This document shows, in pieces, positions 55,607-64,000 of a stretch of 64,000 nt of DNA. The first letter of the stretch is position 1. Every line of letters begins with the position of its first letter. The DNA is from Endosaccharibacter trunci. Lineage in GTDB: Bacteria; Pseudomonadota; Alphaproteobacteria; Acetobacterales; Acetobacteraceae. Under the pieces are notes generated by a model. It was not told the origin of the DNA, made no database searches, and saw nothing but the letters and a program-made list of their open reading frames with translations. The translations under genes were made by a program, and so were the position numbers. The stretch lies in assembly GCA_024515975.1 (NCBI GenBank), contig JAMSKV010000007.1, forward strand, positions 124,001-188,000, written 5' to 3'.

Positions 55607-58600
55607 TCACTGCGTCAGAGCCGGCGTCATGTCTTTCCCGGGCGCGGCCCGCTTCTGACCGCGATCGGAGGCGAGCAGAAGATAGACAGCCGGCAGCACG
55701 AACAAGGTGAACAGCGTGCCGATCGAGAGGCCGGCCGCGATCACCAGCCCCATCACGAAGCGCGATGCCGCTCCGGCTCCCGTGGCCAGCACCAGGGGCA
55801 GCACGCCCAGTACCATGGCCGCCGTGGTCATCAGGATCGGACGCAGACGCACCGCGCAGGCACGCTCGATCGCTTCCCTGCGGCTGGCGCCGGCGAGCTG
55901 GGCCTCCTTGGCCACCTCCACGATCAGAATGCCGTGCTTGGAGATCAGCCCCATCAGCGTCACCAGCCCCACTTCGGTGAACAGGTTGATGGTGGCGCCG
56001 CCCACGCCCAGCCAAACGAAAAGCAGGGCGCCGGCGATCGACATCGGCACCGAAACGAGAATGATCAGCGGATCGCGGAAGCTTTCGAACAGGGCGGCCA
56101 GCGCCAGGTAGGTGATGATCACCGCCAGCGCGAAGGTGGCAGCGAAGCCTCCGGTTTCGGTCACGAACTGACGCAGGCCGCCGGTCGTGTCGGTGGCATA
56201 GCCGGCCGGCAGCAACTCTGCCGACAGTTTCTGAAGATAATCATACGCCTGTCCCTGCGTCACGCCCGGCGCGGGCAGTGCTTCGATGGTGGTGGACGCG
56301 AGCTGCTGGAAATGCGCGATCGATTCCGGCACCACGCTGTTGCGCAAGGTGGCCACCGATCCGAGCGGAATGGCAATGCCGTTCACGGACTTGATCGGGT
56401 AGGACAGCAACTGTTCCGGATCGAGCCTGAAGCGGCGCATCACCAGCGGCTCGACCTTGTAGGATCTCTGGTCGGCGGAAAAGAAGCCGGTATAGCCGCC
56501 GCCCAGCATGGTGTTCAGCGAACTTCCCAGATCGGCCAGGGTGAGATTGAGGGCCGAGAGCTTGGCGCGATCCACCACCACGGTGGTCTGCGGCTGGTCG
56601 ATCTTCAGATCCTTGTCGATATAGGCGAACAATCCGCTGGCCCGAGCCCGCGCGAGGAACCGGTCGGAAACCTCGCCGAGCTGGTTGAAATCGCCCGTCC
56701 CTTGCAGGACGTATTCCACCGGCAGGCCATGCGACCCAGGCAGGTAGCCGGGCACATAGATCGCCATCTGCGCGCCGGGTATCCGGGTCAGTTCCGCCTG
56801 CACCTGATCGGCGATGGTGAATACGGAACGGGTGCGCTTGTCCCAGGGCACGAGCTCCATGCCGCCCTGAACGCTGGGCGCGGAATCCACGTGCCACCAT
56901 GTCCGCATCTCCGGGATATGATAGATCTTCGAGATGGCGGGCTCGTATTTCGCAAGCTCGTCGCTGGTGGAATCCGGCGCGCCGCTGCCCGACATCTGCA
57001 GCTCGCCGGTATCCTCGCGCGGCGAGAGTTCGTGCTGGGCGTGGGTGTAGAAGAACCAGGCGCCGCAAAGCACGAGGGCACCGACCGCCAGAACCAAGGG
57101 TTGCAGGCGCAAGGACACGCGCAGCATGGAGAGATAGGCTTTCTGCACGCCGTCCAGGGCCCGCTCGCTCAGATGTTCCATCCGCTCGCTCAGCGGAACC
57201 GGCTGGCCTGGCAAGGCGCGCGCGCGCAGCAGGCGCGAACTCATCATCGGCGAGAGCGTGACGGCGAGCAGCGCCGACATCGTCACCGCGCCGGCCAGGG
57301 TGAAGGCGAATTCGATGAACAATGCGCCCGTCAGGCCGCCTTGCAGGCCGAGCGGCACGTAGGCCGCGATCAGCACCACCGTCATCGCCAGGATCGGCTG
57401 CAGCAATTCGCGCGCCGCCGCGGACGCCGCGGCGATCGGCCCCTGCCCGTCTGCCAGATGCCGGTTCACGTTCTCGACCACGATGATGGCGTCGTCCACC
57501 ACCAGGCCGATCGCCAGAACCAGCGCCAGCAGGGTCAAAAGATTGATCGAGAATCCCATCACCGACATCAGGGCGAAGGTGCCGATCAGGGAAAGCGGAA
57601 TCGTGACCAGCGGCACAAGGACCGAACGTGGCGAGCCGAGAAAGGCGAAGACCACCAGCGCCACGATCACCAGAGATTCCGCCAGCGTGATCACCACCTC
57701 GCGAATGGATTGGCGAATGAACACGCCGGTATCGTCGAGCACCGCGAGGCTGATCGCCGGCGGCAATTGCCTGCGGAGCTGCACCACCTGGGCTTCGAGA
57801 TCGCGTGCCACCGACAAGGTGTTCGCGGTCGGCGTCGGACGGATGGACAGATACACGCCGCTTCGCCCGTTGGCGATGACGTGGAAATTGTCCGGATCGC
57901 CACCCAGCTCGACCTTCGCCACATCGCCCAGGCGGATGATGTGTAGCTTGTCCTGGCGGATCACGAGATTGCGGAACTGCTCGGCCGTATGCAGCCCGGA
58001 GGTCACGTCCAGATTGATCGTCACCGCGCTGCCGAGGGTGTTGCCGATGCCCGACACGAAATTGTTGTTGGCCAGGGCAGTGTAGACGTCCGCCGGCGAC
58101 ATGCCGTAGGCGGCGATCTTGGCGGGATCGAGCCATACGCGCATCACGATGTCCGGTGCACCCTGGACGTTGACGCTTTGCACGCCGGGCACCGCCTGCA
58201 GGCGCGGCGCGACGATGCGGCGCACATAGTCCGCCACCTGTGTCGGCGTCAGTTCGGAGCTTTGCAGCGCCATCTCCAGCACGTCCTGTCCGGACGAGTA
58301 CATCTGGATCGACGGCTGTTGCACGCCGGTCGGGAAATGCGACGTGGCCGCCGTGACGTAGGACTGGATTTCCGCCAGGGCGCGGGCGGGATCGTAGCCC
58401 AGCTTCAGCTTCACCACGATGTCCGAGCTGCCGATCGACGAGGTGGACGACATATAGTCGATCCCCTGCGCCTGGCTGATGCTGGCCTCCAGCGGCGTGG
58501 TGACGAAGCCGGCGATCGTGGCCGGATCGGCGCCGTAATAGAAGGTCTGGACCTCGATGGTTCCATAGACGGTGTGCGGAAACTTCTCGACCGGCATGGA

Positions 58601-58690
58601 TTGCTCGGCGCGAAGGCCCAGCACCAGGACGAGAATGGACACGACGCAGGACAGCACCACGCGCCGGATGAACAGGTCTGTCACGACCAT
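55607..58690 (-). CDS. RND efflux inner-membrane transporter (AcrB/MexB superfamily)
   Basis: A 1027-residue proton-driven pump with two homologous halves of six helices each and two large periplasmic loops. Helix 4 contains the proton-relay Asp pair in GLVVDDAIIVVENVNRHL. Other marks are FIRRVVL at the start, LDPAKIAAYGMSPADVYTAL in the porter domain and VGLVTLMGLISKHGILIVE in the second half. Sequence style (GVQQPSIQMY) is nearer the MexF/MdtF-like multidrug group than metal-export CusA, which would show Met clusters. Third gene of a leftward OMF-MFP-RND operon. Confidence 0.95.
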   Translation of the reverse strand: MVVTDLFIRRVVLSCVVSILVLVLGLRAEQSMPVEKFPHTVYGTIEVQTFYYGADPATIAGFVTTPLEASISQAQGIDYMSSTSSIGSSDIVVKLKLGYDPARALAEIQSYVTAATSHFPTGVQQPSIQMYSSGQDVLEMALQSSELTPTQVADYVRRIVAPRLQAVPGVQSVNVQGAPDIVMRVWLDPAKIAAYGMSPADVYTALANNNFVSGIGNTLGSAVTINLDVTSGLHTAEQFRNLVIRQDKLHIIRLGDVAKVELGGDPDNFHVIANGRSGVYLSIRPTPTANTLSVARDLEAQVVQLRRQLPPAISLAVLDDTGVFIRQSIREVVITLAESLVIVALVVFAFLGSPRSVLVPLVTIPLSLIGTFALMSVMGFSINLLTLLALVLAIGLVVDDAIIVVENVNRHLADGQGPIAAASAAARELLQPILAMTVVLIAAYVPLGLQGGLTGALFIEFAFTLAGAVTMSALLAVTLSPMMSSRLLRARALPGQPVPLSERMEHLSERALDGVQKAYLSMLRVSLRLQPLVLAVGALVLCGAWFFYTHAQHELSPREDTGELQMSGSGAPDSTSDELAKYEPAISKIYHIPEMRTWWHVDSAPSVQGGMELVPWDKRTRSVFTIADQVQAELTRIPGAQMAIYVPGYLPGSHGLPVEYVLQGTGDFNQLGEVSDRFLARARASGLFAYIDKDLKIDQPQTTVVVDRAKLSALNLTLADLGSSLNTMLGGGYTGFFSADQRSYKVEPLVMRRFRLDPEQLLSYPIKSVNGIAIPLGSVATLRNSVVPESIAHFQQLASTTIEALPAPGVTQGQAYDYLQKLSAELLPAGYATDTTGGLRQFVTETGGFAATFALAVIITYLALAALFESFRDPLIILVSVPMSIAGALLFVWLGVGGATINLFTEVGLVTLMGLISKHGILIVEVAKEAQLAGASRREAIERACAVRLRPILMTTAAMVLGVLPLVLATGAGAASRFVMGLVIAAGLSIGTLFTLFVLPAVYLLLASDRGQKRAAPGKDMTPALTQ

Positions 58691-58702
58691 GACGTGTGCT
58701 CC

Positions 58703-59872
58703 CTATTCTTCCTCGGGCGTGGGATCGGGGCTGTCGGCGGGCTGCACATCGTTGTTGATCGTGACAGCGCTGCCGTTGCGAAGCTTGAACAAACCGGCCG
58801 TGACGATCCGGTCGCCGGGATTCAGCCCCTTCTCCACCAGCACCAGATCGCCGCGGCGGGCGCCCAGCGTGACCACCCGGGACGTGGCGACGAACACGCC
58901 GTTTCGTTTCGGATCCGGCGTGAGCACATAAACGAAGTTGCCATAGGGATTGAATGAGATCGCGCCCTGTGGCACCGCGATGCGCGGCGTGACGCTACCG
59001 ACATTGAGATGCGCGACGGCGAACATGCCGGGCAGCAGCGCCCGGTCCGGATTGTCCAGATCGGCGCGCACCGACACCATGCGGCTCGCTTGATCGATAT
59101 GGCTGTCGAGGGCTACGACCTTCGCGTGGAAGACGCGGTTCGGCCAGGAATCGACCGAGACGTCGACCGACTGCCCGTCCGCGATCCGCGACAGATCCTG
59201 CTGCACGACATTGAAATCGACATAGAGATGGTCGAGCGCTTCGATATTGGCGATGGTGGTGCCGGCCGGCAGATACTGTCCGAGATCCACCTGCCGGATG
59301 CCGAGCTTGCCGCTGAACGGCGCGCGCACGATCTTCTGTTCGATCTGCTGCTCCTGCGCCGCCACCTGGGCCTCGTATTGCCGCAGATTGGCGTTGTCGA
59401 GATCGAGCGTGGCCTGGCTGATCGCCTGCACCGCGAACTGCTTCCTGTCGCGCGCCACGTTGGCCTGCCAAAGGCTCACCAGAGCCTGGAGCTGCTGCAG
59501 CTTGGCGCTGTCGTCATAGAGACGCAGACGCATCAGCACCGTCCCGGCTTTCACCTCGTCGCCGGAGCGGAAATCGATCTCGTCGACGATCCCCGGCACC
59601 TGGGCCGACAGATCGGCGCCCTGCACGGCACGGATCTGGCCGAACGCTTGCAGACTATCCTGCCAGGGGCGGTCGGTCACGACGGCGTCGGAGACCACCA
59701 CGGGCGGTTCCGCCGGTTGCGCGGCTCCCGAGGCGGACTCGTGACGATGCGTGTAGCGCCAGGACGGATAGCCCAGGATCACCACGGCAATGAGGAACAA
59801 GGTCAGGGCGCGCGTCGGCGTCATACGAAAGGTTCCAGGAGCCCGTTCGGGCATTGCGGGGCGCTCGCTCAT
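58703..59872 (-). CDS. RND efflux periplasmic adaptor subunit (MFP)
   Basis: A 389-residue adaptor with an N-terminal membrane anchor (about 19-37) and no lipobox. The lipoyl half-motifs are QAFGQIRAVQGADLSAQVPG and KIVRAPFSGKLGIRQVDLGQ. Between them is a coiled-coil hairpin (QANVARDRKQFAVQAISQAT), and after them beta-barrel and membrane-proximal domains. The start at 59872 overlaps the outer-membrane gene stop (ATGA). The next gene, 12 bases downstream, is the RND pump. Confidence 0.93.
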   Translation of the reverse strand: MSERPAMPERAPGTFRMTPTRALTLFLIAVVILGYPSWRYTHRHESASGAAQPAEPPVVVSDAVVTDRPWQDSLQAFGQIRAVQGADLSAQVPGIVDEIDFRSGDEVKAGTVLMRLRLYDDSAKLQQLQALVSLWQANVARDRKQFAVQAISQATLDLDNANLRQYEAQVAAQEQQIEQKIVRAPFSGKLGIRQVDLGQYLPAGTTIANIEALDHLYVDFNVVQQDLSRIADGQSVDVSVDSWPNRVFHAKVVALDSHIDQASRMVSVRADLDNPDRALLPGMFAVAHLNVGSVTPRIAVPQGAISFNPYGNFVYVLTPDPKRNGVFVATSRVVTLGARRGDLVLVEKGLNPGDRIVTAGLFKLRNGSAVTINNDVQPADSPDPTPEEE

Positions 59873-61380
59873 GGCAGCGGCGAGCTCAGAAGGCCGGGAG
59901 GTGCCGGCGGCAGGTCGTTGCGGTTCCACCACCCGCCGCCCAGCGCCTGGAACAGCGACACCGTGTCGGCATAGCGCGCCGCGCGGGCACGGATGAGGGC
60001 GATCACCGCGGTCTGGTAGACCTGCTGCGCGCTCAGGACGCTCAGATACGAGACGCCGCCGAGCTTGTACTGCATTCCGGCGAGCGACAGGGCGCGGCCG
60101 GCGGCGGTTTCGGCATCCAGCGCGTAGCGCAGCGTCACGGCGTCGTTCTGCAATGCCGCCAGCGTGTCGGCGACGCTCTGAAACGCCGCCACCACGGTCT
60201 GGCGCCATTGCGCCGCCGCCTGCAGCATCGCCGCCTTCTGCGCGCGCTGGGCATGCAGAAGCTGCCCGGCATCGAAGATCGGCTGCGTCGCCTGGTTCAC
60301 CACCGACCACAAGCCGTTGGTCGGCGAGAACATCTGGTGCACGTCGGCGGCGTTGGTGCCGACACCCGCGGTCAGGGTGATGTTGGGCAGGCGCGCGGCA
60401 ATCGCCACGCCCAGGGCGGCGGTCTGCTGATGCAACAGCGCCTCGGCGCTGCGGATGTCCGGCCGTTGTTCCAGAAGCGCGGAGGGAAGGCTGACCGGCA
60501 GCGTGTCCGGCAGGGTGAAGCGGTCGAGATCGAGATGCGGGATGCTCACCTCGGACGGTGCCCGGCCGAGATAGGCCGCGATCTGGTCCCGCACCTGCAC
60601 CGCCTGCGTCTGCAGCGGCACCAGCACGGTCTGGGCCTGCGCCACCTGGGCCTGCTGGGTCGCGAGATCGGTGCCGGTGGCGCCACCCAGCTCGAATTGC
60701 TGCCGGACGGTTTCGAGCTGCTTCTGCTCGAACCCGATCAGCGTCTGCTGGGCGCGGATCTGCCCGTCGAGCGAGGCTGCCTGGATCACCGCATTGGCCA
60801 CGCCGACGCTGAGCGCCAGCCAGGCCTGCTCCAGCGCGAAACGCTGCACCTCTGCACTGGCGCCCTGCTGCTCGATCGCCCGGCGCAGCCCGCCCCAGAC
60901 GTCCAGCGTATAGGAAAGATTGAGCTGCGCCGTGTAGGACGAAAACAACGGAGCCGGCCCGCTGATGCCCAGATAGGCCTCCGGCGATTCCGAGCGCGTC
61001 CGGCTGACCAGCCCGGAGATGCTGGGAAACAGCGTTCCTTCCTGTTGCAGCGTCCGCTCCTGCGCCTGCCGCAGGGATTCGTTGGCCGCTTCGATGGTCG
61101 GACTGTCGCGCAGCGCTTCCTGGACCAGCGCATCGAGCGCCGGCACCCGGAATAGTTTCCACCACGCTCCCGGCACGTCCGCGCCATTGGCGAGCGTCTG
61201 GGACGCACCGCCCGCCACGTCGGACGCAACCGTGTGCGAAGCCGGGGCGGTCTCGTTATAGCGTTCAGGCGTATTCAGAGCCGGCCGCCGGAAATCCGGC
61301 CCGACGGCGCAGCCGGTCAGGCAGAGGAACAGCGGAAGCACGCCACCCTGCAACCATGTTCGGTGGTGGAATGTCCGCAT
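59869..61380 (-). CDS. Efflux transporter outer membrane factor (NodT family lipoprotein)
   Basis: A 503-residue TolC-like trimeric channel. The signal peptide ends in the lipobox LTGC (about 21-24), so the mature protein is an outer-membrane lipoprotein. Paired coiled-coil repeats show TIEAANESLRQAQERTLQQEG and, in the second half, RPDIRSAEALLHQQTAAL, the NodT/OprM signatures. It is the first gene of the efflux operon. The 189-base region upstream is A+T-richer around 61495-61510 but shows no convincing promoter or linked regulator gene. Confidence 0.94.
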   Translation of the reverse strand: MRTFHHRTWLQGGVLPLFLCLTGCAVGPDFRRPALNTPERYNETAPASHTVASDVAGGASQTLANGADVPGAWWKLFRVPALDALVQEALRDSPTIEAANESLRQAQERTLQQEGTLFPSISGLVSRTRSESPEAYLGISGPAPLFSSYTAQLNLSYTLDVWGGLRRAIEQQGASAEVQRFALEQAWLALSVGVANAVIQAASLDGQIRAQQTLIGFEQKQLETVRQQFELGGATGTDLATQQAQVAQAQTVLVPLQTQAVQVRDQIAAYLGRAPSEVSIPHLDLDRFTLPDTLPVSLPSALLEQRPDIRSAEALLHQQTAALGVAIAARLPNITLTAGVGTNAADVHQMFSPTNGLWSVVNQATQPIFDAGQLLHAQRAQKAAMLQAAAQWRQTVVAAFQSVADTLAALQNDAVTLRYALDAETAAGRALSLAGMQYKLGGVSYLSVLSAQQVYQTAVIALIRARAARYADTVSLFQALGGGWWNRNDLPPAPPGLLSSPLP

Positions 61381-61569
61381 CTGTCCCCATCGCTCGGTAT
61401 CAGGCTCCGGTCTGGAGCAACCGAGACAGTCTGAGCAGCTTTTGTGCCAGTGTTACCGAGCGAAACGAAGCCGCTAAACCGTTGTAAGGACTTAAAACTT
61501 TGTCACACGGCTTTGGGGCGACTGTTGCTCTGTGGCGAATTGCGCCAAGGATCGGCCCGAAACGCCATG

Positions 61570-62490
61570 TCAGCCGCCGATTTCGGAGCGGTTCAGTTCC
61601 ATCAAACGCTGCCGGGCGATCTTCACATAGGCCGGATCCAGGTCGATGCCGATGCCTCGGCCACCCTCCTGCGCCGCCGCGACCAGGGTGGTGCCGGTGC
61701 CCATGAACGGGTCGAGCACCACCGGACGTGCCTTGCCATGCAGGCGCATGCACATGCGCGGCAGCATCACCGGAAACGTGCCGGGATGGTCGAATTTCTG
61801 CTGACGCGACCGCACCGTCTCGTAGGGGATGAACCAGCTATCGCCGCGGCAGCGGAGGTCCTGGACGTGCCCCCTGCGGGCGATGTTGCTCTTGTCCTTG
61901 AACGGCACGCCGACGGCGAGCCGCTTCAACGGCACCGCGCCGTCGCGCGTCAGGTGGAAGATGTGCTCGTGGTTGCGGTGGAGGAAGCGGGCGCTGTTGA
62001 TCGGCTTGAAATGGCCGATCGTGTCGTCCCCGATCGAGATCGACTTCACCCAGGTGATGTGGTTCTGCAGCTTGAACAGGCTGCGCAGCCGAACGATCAG
62101 CTCGAACGGCAGCCAGGGCATGGCGCTGGACCCGGTGATGTTCAGGAAGAACGAGGCATCCGGCCGCATCACGCGCCGGATGCCGGTCGCCACCGTCACC
62201 ATCCAGTGCAGATAATCCTCTTCCGCGCGGCGGTCGGCATAGGTCCGGTAGTTGAGACCGATATTATAGGGCGGCGACGTCACCACCACGTCCACCGATT
62301 CGGGCGGGATTCGTTCCAGCACCGGCACGCAATCGCCGCGATAGAGCACGTGCCGTCCCACGCCCTGACGTCGGCTCACGGGCTCCACCCGACGCCGCTC
62401 TTCCTGGGCAGTCGGGAGATGCATGACCGAATCGGGGGTCATCATGTCAGGGGTGATCATGCGCCCGAGTATCGCCAACCGGAGGGGCAT
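61570..62490 (-). CDS. Orphan site-specific DNA methyltransferase (beta class)
   Basis: A 306-residue amino-methyltransferase. The catalytic motif IV is VVTSPPYNIGLNY near residue 70, and the SAM-binding motif I, DPFMGTGTTLVAA, comes near residue 275, after the target-recognition part; this order defines the beta class. SPPY is seen mostly in N4-cytosine but also in some N6-adenine enzymes. No restriction endonuclease gene is adjacent. It lacks the C-terminal extension of CcrM. Several in-frame ATGs exist between 62490 and 62424 and none has a good ribosome site, so the start is uncertain. Confidence 0.87.
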   Translation of the reverse strand: MPLRLAILGRMITPDMMTPDSVMHLPTAQEERRRVEPVSRRQGVGRHVLYRGDCVPVLERIPPESVDVVVTSPPYNIGLNYRTYADRRAEEDYLHWMVTVATGIRRVMRPDASFFLNITGSSAMPWLPFELIVRLRSLFKLQNHITWVKSISIGDDTIGHFKPINSARFLHRNHEHIFHLTRDGAVPLKRLAVGVPFKDKSNIARRGHVQDLRCRGDSWFIPYETVRSRQQKFDHPGTFPVMLPRMCMRLHGKARPVVLDPFMGTGTTLVAAAQEGGRGIGIDLDPAYVKIARQRLMELNRSEIGG

Positions 62491-62560
62491 GCGACCAGAG
62501 CCGTTCCACTCGTAATGACGGGACGGGACAAGAAATCGGCCCGGTGCGCGGCTTGGCCGC

Positions 62561-63742
62561 TTACGGCCGCGCTGGCTGACGCGGCAGCAGAATCACCATC
62601 TGACCCCCCGCATGCAACGCACCGGCGATCCGCCCGGCAGTGTCGCCCCAGCCCACGAACAGGTCGCCGCGTGCGGGTCCGGTGATGTCGGTCCCGGTAT
62701 CCTGCGCCAGGAAGAGGCGCTGGATTGGCCGTCCGTCCGGCAGGGTGGTCGAGACGAATACGGGCGCGCCGAGCGGCAGGAAGGCGCGATCCACGGCCAT
62801 GGAGCGCGCGGCCGACAACGGCACGCCGAGCGAACCGGGCGGGCCCTGGTTCGGCGCGACGTCGTCGAGGGTGCGGAAGAACACGTAGTTCGGGTTGCGT
62901 TCCATCTCGGCCTGCGCCTGCTGCGGATGGGAGGCGAGCCAGGCCCGGATCGACTGCATGCTCACCGCGTCCGGTGCGAGCTGACCTTCAGCAACCAGTT
63001 CGCGCCCGATGGGCACATAGGGCTGTCCGTTATTGCCGGCATAGGCCACACGCACGATCTGCCCGCTCGGCAGGCGCACGCGTCCGGAGCCCTGGATTTG
63101 CATGAAGAACAGGTCCACCGGCGACCGCAGCCAGAGAATCTCGAGATTGCGATGCGCCAGCTTGCCGGCGTCGATCTGCGCCCGGCTCCAGTATGGTTCC
63201 ACCTTGCCGCCGCGCACCTGCCCGGTCACAGGCGGCGCGCCGGGCGTCGGCGACGGAACCGTCACCAGTTCCCTGGGCCGTGCATAGACCGGCACGGGAA
63301 AAGCAGCGCTTTCGCCGAGGTTGCCGGCGAATTCCGGCTCGAAATAGCCGGTGAACCGCGCCTCCGCATCGCCGCCATTGGAGACCGCATAAGGCAGGAA
63401 CCAGGTCTCGAAATAGCGATGCAGCGTTTGCGGATCGTCGGAGCGCAGCGCCGCAGCAGCCTGGCAGGCGGCGCGATACTGTCCGGCGAGACCGCCCTGC
63501 TGTTCCGCTTCCGCCGCTCCGCCGAGCTTCGTATCCGCAGGGAGGCGACCCAGTCGCCGGCACTCCGCCAGCAATGGCGACAGCACGTCGCGCATCGGGT
63601 CCGTGTTCCAGCCGGGCACCTCGTCGTATGAAACCCGGGTCAGCGACAAGGACGGCGCGCTGCTTTGTTCGGCGCAACCCTGCATCAGCAGGGCGGAGAG
63701 AAGCGCCGCCGCGAGCGCGGCGGGTCGGCTGGAAAACAGCAT
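62561..63742 (-). CDS. mltA: Membrane-bound lytic murein transglycosylase A
   Basis: MltA cleaves glycan strands of peptidoglycan to 1,6-anhydromuropeptides. The 393-residue protein has a lipoprotein-like signal (LLSALLMQGC) and the MltA domain with FTGYFEPEFAG, LFFMQIQGSGRVRLPSG and AYAGNNGQPY. The C-terminal 3D domain carries AQDTGTDITGPARGDLFVGWG, including the catalytic Asp. It lies immediately upstream of the efflux/methyltransferase region and downstream of the Tim44-like gene, the latter being the ancestral neighbour in alphaproteobacteria. Confidence 0.95.
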   Translation of the reverse strand: MLFSSRPAALAAALLSALLMQGCAEQSSAPSLSLTRVSYDEVPGWNTDPMRDVLSPLLAECRRLGRLPADTKLGGAAEAEQQGGLAGQYRAACQAAAALRSDDPQTLHRYFETWFLPYAVSNGGDAEARFTGYFEPEFAGNLGESAAFPVPVYARPRELVTVPSPTPGAPPVTGQVRGGKVEPYWSRAQIDAGKLAHRNLEILWLRSPVDLFFMQIQGSGRVRLPSGQIVRVAYAGNNGQPYVPIGRELVAEGQLAPDAVSMQSIRAWLASHPQQAQAEMERNPNYVFFRTLDDVAPNQGPPGSLGVPLSAARSMAVDRAFLPLGAPVFVSTTLPDGRPIQRLFLAQDTGTDITGPARGDLFVGWGDTAGRIAGALHAGGQMVILLPRQPARP

Positions 63743-63814
63743 GCAGTCCCGATCCGGTGGTTTGGTGGGCCGTGGCGCCGGCAGCGTGCAGCTCGGCGGC
63801 GCCGCATGGGCTGA

Positions 63815-64000
63815 TCAGGCGTTACGCGCCACCGCGAGACGCCAGGCCGCGGCACCCGGCTGAGGCGCCACGTCGAGCAGCCGCTCGAAGATCCAGATAT
63901 CCACGAGCTCGGTCACGGCATCGGCGCCGCTGACCGGCAGGCCGTCGCGGCCCATCAGCACGCTGATCTGGTCGGAGGTGAAGCGCACCTCCAGCGCCGC
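63815..64000 (-). CDS. Tim44-like domain protein (3' end only, runs off right edge)
   Basis: The last 61 codons of a leftward gene. The encoded end reads AALEVRFTSDQISVLMGRDG, then a short acidic stretch, ELVDIWIFERLLDV and AAAWRLAVARNA before the stop. This is the conserved C-terminal strand-helix pattern (EVRF..EQI, ..WxFER, WRLxxT/ARxA) of bacterial Tim44/TimA-type proteins, which act at the inner membrane. Position next to mltA agrees with alphaproteobacterial gene order. Confidence 0.82.
   Translation of the reverse strand, partial: AALEVRFTSDQISVLMGRDGLPVSGADAVTELVDIWIFERLLDVAPQPGAAAWRLAVARNA

Noticed and set aside
55934-57946. A 670-codon plus-strand open frame inside the RND pump gene
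   Set aside because: Antisense shadow of a clear AcrB-type transporter; the product is rich in His/Arg/Gln with no recognisable fold.
1-64000. CRISPR arrays, transposases, integrases, prophage or att-type direct repeats
   Set aside because: No regularly spaced repeats and no recognisable recombinase or phage genes were found in the translated sequence.

Overview
The window is 64 kb of uniformly high-GC, densely packed bacterial chromosome. Gene content points to an alphaproteobacterium, probably Rhodospirillales/Acetobacteraceae. The pointers are hslVU, PhaR, a Tim44-like protein next to mltA, DUF2125, a cyanide-insensitive-type cytochrome bd oxidase and NodT-family efflux. This is a family-level impression, not a phylogenetic placement. 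I see no rRNA, tRNA, CRISPR array, insertion sequence or prophage. Overlapping start/stop codons (ATGA, GTGA or TGATG) run through most operons.

Left part (1-14 kb): the 5' part of hslU and all of hslV, read leftward; a two-domain alpha/beta hydrolase; then an eight-gene leftward chemosensory operon (cheW, TPR-cheR, cheW, mcp, hybrid cheA, cheB, two hybrid histidine kinases). Its order resembles the Wsp system, but its outputs are histidine kinases instead of a CheY or a diguanylate cyclase.

14-25.7 kb: envelope and lipid genes (DAG-kinase-like protein, LpxH-like phosphoesterase, GT4 glycosyltransferase, zinc-ribbon protein, ftsE-ftsX-ydcF-plsC, DUF2125). A 318-base spacer carries two perfect DnaA boxes about 250 bases apart, one of them overlapping the plsC stop. 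Next is a GbsR/MarR-type regulator followed by cioA-cioB and a DUF2474 small protein, with a perfect 18-bp palindrome at the promoter.

25.8-34.4 kb: a tryptophan/kynurenine operon (kynB-kynU-permease, no kynA), phaR, a zinc alcohol dehydrogenase, gloB, a methyltransferase, and psd-pssA for phosphatidylethanolamine synthesis.

34.3-40.8 kb: the most unusual locus, a six-gene leftward operon related to hydrogenase-4/complex I (HyfB-C-E-F-G-I-like). Every subunit is an intact frame, but by eye the NiFe cysteines, one Fe-S ligand and the usual proton-path Glu/Lys residues are missing, and no ferredoxin subunit is present. It looks like a cofactor-depleted member of the energy-converting hydrogenase-related group.

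40.9-51.5 kb: an aldo/keto reductase with a small coupled ORF, holC, a secreted peptide, a beta-propeller diguanylate cyclase without an I-site, three cobalamin genes (cobD, cbiB, bluB), an FNT channel, an FeS photolyase and an Smr protein.

51.6-64 kb: a polytopic membrane protein, a hybrid sensor kinase, a tripartite RND efflux operon, an orphan DNA methyltransferase, mltA, and the 3' end of a Tim44-like gene. In many alphaproteobacteria hslVU, smr, mltA and the Tim44-like gene lie near each other in the origin-proximal region, so this may be an expanded version of that neighbourhood.
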